Origin: an uncultured Eubacteriales bacterium
Lineage (GTDB): Bacteria; Bacillota; Clostridia; Oscillospirales; Oscillospiraceae
Length of the DNA: 6,822 bases
Reading direction: 5' to 3'
Assembly: GCA_900555795.1 (NCBI GenBank)
Contig: USMP01000072.1
Location: 1-6,822 of the forward strand
The translations under genes were made by a program, and so were the position numbers. The notes beneath the pieces are model-generated. The model saw only the letters and a program-made list of their open reading frames with translations. It was not told the origin of the DNA and searched no databases. Shown here piece after piece: positions 5,601 through 6,822 of the stretch. Position 1 is the first letter of the stretch, and each line of letters opens with the position of its first letter.

Positions 5601-6267
5601 CAAGGCCAACCGCCGCATCGGGGAACTGAAGCGGGAGATCGGCGGCCTGGGGCCTGTCAATGTAGGGGCGATTGAGGAGTTCGACCGGGTAAATACCCGG
5701 TATACATACCTGACCGGCCAGCGGGACGACGTGGAGAAGGCCAAGGGCGAACTGTCGGGTATCATTGCGGATATCATCCGGGAGATGACCGCCATTTTTG
5801 CCCAGCAGTTCCAGCTGATTAACGACTCCTTCCGGGAGACCTTCCAGGAACTCTTCGGCGGTGGGCACGCGACCCTGGAGTTGGAGGACCCGGAGGATAT
5901 TCTGGGCTGCGGCATTGAGATCAAAGTGCAGCCGCCGGGCAAGACGTTGCGGACGCTGTCCCTCCTGTCCGGCGGGGAAAAGGCCTTTGTGGCCATTGCC
6001 CTGTACTTTGCCATACTGAAGGTGCACCCCACGCCCTTCTGCGTCATGGACGAGATTGAGGCGGCGTTGGACGAGGCAAACGTGGTGCGCTACGCCCGGT
6101 ATATGCGTACCATCAGCGATAAAACCCAGTTTATCGTGATCACCCACCGCCGGGGTACCATGGAGGAGGCGGATGTCCTCTACGGTATTACCATGCAGGA
6201 GAAAGGTGTCAGCAAGATATTGACCATCAATTTAAACGACGTGGCGAAGGAACTGAAAATCCAGTAG
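2695..6267 (+). CDS. smc: Chromosome segregation protein SMC
   Basis: A complete 1190-residue SMC, the normal length for bacterial SMC. With ScpA and ScpB it forms the ATP-driven ring that extrudes DNA loops and aligns chromosome arms from the origin. The N-terminal head starts MYLKALEIQGFKSFPDKTV, with Walker A GPNGSGKS (31-38) and the Q-loop at GQGRIDEI (Gln144). A long Glu/Arg/Ala/Gln-rich coiled coil (about 170-515) leads to the hinge (about 525-666, ending GGSMTGG), and the returning coiled coil runs to about 1020. The C-terminal head has signature LSGGEK (1091-1096), Walker B CVMDEIE (catalytic Glu1120) and the D-loop ALDEAN. The start is chosen on family agreement. In-frame ATG 2683 and GTG 2689 also exist, and the AAAGGA site at 2675-2680 is best spaced for GTG 2689. 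rnc, often upstream of smc, is absent here. No frameshift or missing motif seen. Confidence 0.98.
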   Translation: MYLKALEIQGFKSFPDKTVLHFDGDITVIVGPNGSGKSNISDAIRWVMGEQSVRSLRGSKMEDVIFGGTEKRGQVGFAQVTLVLDNSEHIFPAIDSSEVMVTRRYYRSGESEYYINKQSVRLRDINELFMDTGLGREGYSIIGQGRIDEILSVKSADRREIFEEAAGISKYRHRKEESERKLERTEENLVRINDKIAELELQVEPLRAQAEKARRYLILRDELRLLEISVWLEKLEEIRTGAIKLQADYTAAKQRSQEAKDRLEALYAENEAFSQRMQENDLAQERVRSEASDLDGRAADQESAIAVLRTTVQHNQESIQLLERELADQDSRSATIGEQLAEQCRRIADIDSRAAELEGELEKLLRQAAEAAQSAGSAAAEAQSLQGRQALAVAAAADERARLAALQAGVEQMEERRGSLDQELAAAEVQLDTARRDARGARQALEEAQEEAEAARNVIGGHTLRMESRVKREEAANAAHLQLTMEQNNMDSRIRMLTEMEKEYEGFSKAVRVVMQAGERGALRGVHGPVASLMQVESRCAVALEIALGAGLQNIVVDREEDAKSAIQFLKQRDAGRATFLPLTAIRGEELREKGVEDEYGFVGVASRLVRYESRYDQIFRSLLGRTVVVEDLDCGIAMARKYQNRFRIVTLGGQVINRGGSMTGGSVSRSAGILSRANELESLRARRAALTEQLEQAQKEREAAARELNAARYELEVAEGQRRSAEDAVLKYQGEARHFQALLESLTAGRENLEGESAALDSRVADCREQMAQARQNLERLEAEAQQWERAAGEKLAGQAGLLELSGRLSGNVAVCKEELAGLAAEREAVAKARSDMERVRSDMEGDRTQRTQRLEEYRAAIADTESEIDRRTEEAASLRLKSRGCQERLDALRQQRLGMEQDRGAMNQQIKACNEETLDAERETGRLEQKLSAGALEEKQILDKLWETYELSHSAAMEQRLELESLPKANRRIGELKREIGGLGPVNVGAIEEFDRVNTRYTYLTGQRDDVEKAKGELSGIIADIIREMTAIFAQQFQLINDSFRETFQELFGGGHATLELEDPEDILGCGIEIKVQPPGKTLRTLSLLSGGEKAFVAIALYFAILKVHPTPFCVMDEIEAALDEANVVRYARYMRTISDKTQFIVITHRRGTMEEADVLYGITMQEKGVSKILTINLNDVAKELKIQ

Positions 6268-6300
6268 CCCCTGCGCCGCAGAGCAAAAGGAGAGCGAATC

Positions 6301-6822
6301 ATGGCATTTTGGAACAAAAAGGACAAGGAAGCGCCCCAGGAGGCGGCGGAGCAGGAGGAGAAGGAAAAAAAGCCTGGCTTTTGGCAGAAACTGAAGAAGA
6401 TCTATTTTGGCGACGTGTTCGGTTCCGCCATCAGCGAGGCGGACGAGGCGTTTTTTGTGGACCTGCGCACTAACGCCGTGCGCCTGCTGGAAAAAAAGTA
6501 CGAGATAGACGGCCGCAAACAAACGTACCTGGGCAGCCGAATCCTAGGCTGTCGGGCAGGGTTGTCCCCGCGGGAGAAGCTTTCGGCCATCCAGGCGGTT
6601 GCGGGTGAGGTAAACCAGCAGTTCTACGGGAACACCGGCGTGGACGAGCCGGAGCTCGCCATGGCTGTGTGCGAGGAATTTTATGCGGCCCGCGCGGAGG
6701 AAAAATCCAGGGCGGGCAAGCCGGACCCCGTTCCCGTGCAGGCGATCTGCGACAAGCTGTACGGCGATATGCCCCACGCGCGGGAGGCTTTCACCAAGGC
6801 TCTGGCCGAGCATGATATCACG
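6301..6822 (+). CDS. Unrecognised protein downstream of smc, N-terminal part
   Basis: An open frame of 174 codons without a stop, running off the right edge. The ATG follows a strong AAAGGAGA ribosome binding site at about 7-base spacing and lies 33 bases after the smc stop, so it is almost certainly co-transcribed with smc. I do not recognise the family. The first 24 residues are highly charged, with Lys and Glu clusters (for example EQEEKEKK). Then comes PGFWQKLKKIYFGDVFGSA (25-43), which could form an amphipathic helix, followed by a mainly helical, soluble-looking region (46-174) with Cys84, Cys124 and Cys150. No signal peptide or membrane segment is visible. In many Firmicutes ftsY follows smc, and FtsY also starts with a charged region and a GF-basic helix. 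However, no SRP-type N-domain or GTPase motif appears by residue 174, so FtsY is not supported by what is visible. Confidence 0.88.
   Translation, partial: MAFWNKKDKEAPQEAAEQEEKEKKPGFWQKLKKIYFGDVFGSAISEADEAFFVDLRTNAVRLLEKKYEIDGRKQTYLGSRILGCRAGLSPREKLSAIQAVAGEVNQQFYGNTGVDEPELAMAVCEEFYAARAEEKSRAGKPDPVPVQAICDKLYGDMPHAREAFTKALAEHDIT

Noticed and set aside
2620..6147. Very long open frame on the minus strand opposite smc
   Set aside because: It mirrors the codon structure of the GC-rich smc gene. Its translation is low-complexity Leu/Gly/Gln/His-rich sequence with no recognisable domain, and smc on the other strand has a full set of conserved motifs.
6301..6822. Calling the last gene ftsY
   Set aside because: The position and the charged N-terminus invite it, but residues 45-174 show no SRP N-domain or GTPase motifs. 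The visible sequence does not support the name.
1..6822. CRISPR array, tRNA/rRNA genes, insertion sequence or prophage genes
   Set aside because: No regularly spaced repeats, cloverleaf-plus-CCA pattern, rRNA-like sequence, transposase motif or terminal inverted repeats with target duplication were found on reading both strands.

Overview
The window reads as a GC-rich chromosomal segment from a Gram-positive anaerobe of the Clostridia, most likely a gut Oscillospiraceae-type organism (Flavonifractor/Lawsonibacter-like). This is an inference from GC-rich coding sequence, strong AAAGGAG-type ribosome binding sites, and the look of the SMC, TrmD, RimM and DegV proteins. No rRNA, tRNA, CRISPR array, insertion sequence or phage gene is visible. 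The content is mostly housekeeping.

Left part, minus strand. The first 55 bases are the N-terminus of a DegV-family (fatty-acid-binding) protein that runs off the edge. Bases 56-245 hold no gene but are dense in inverted repeats, including a nested three-way-junction fold that probably ends the next gene's transcript. Next comes a MarR-family regulator (246-680) with a near-consensus promoter and an operator-like palindrome at its transcription start. A strong intrinsic terminator (778-817) separates it from rimM-trmD (2141 down to 857), a pair for 16S rRNA processing/30S maturation and tRNA m1G37 methylation. These two genes overlap by 11 bases and are probably translationally coupled. The rpsP and rplS genes that often flank them are not in the window.

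Middle. About 550 bases separate rimM from the divergent smc gene. This stretch is AT-richer and has no convincing gene. It holds a likely rimM promoter, a tandem 9-bp repeat that looks like duplicated Shine-Dalgarno sequences, two hairpins, a perfect TATAAT hexamer and a candidate smc promoter.

Right part, plus strand. A complete smc gene (2695-6267) encodes the chromosome-condensation ATPase with all expected head, coiled-coil and hinge features. It is followed after 33 bases by a gene (6301 to the edge) for a protein I do not recognise, with a charged N-terminus. It sits where ftsY follows smc in many Firmicutes.

I found no clearly new biological system. The points most worth a second look are the unrecognised protein behind smc, the structured element at 121-230, the long rimM/smc intergenic region, and a Glu at the usual catalytic Asp position of TrmD.
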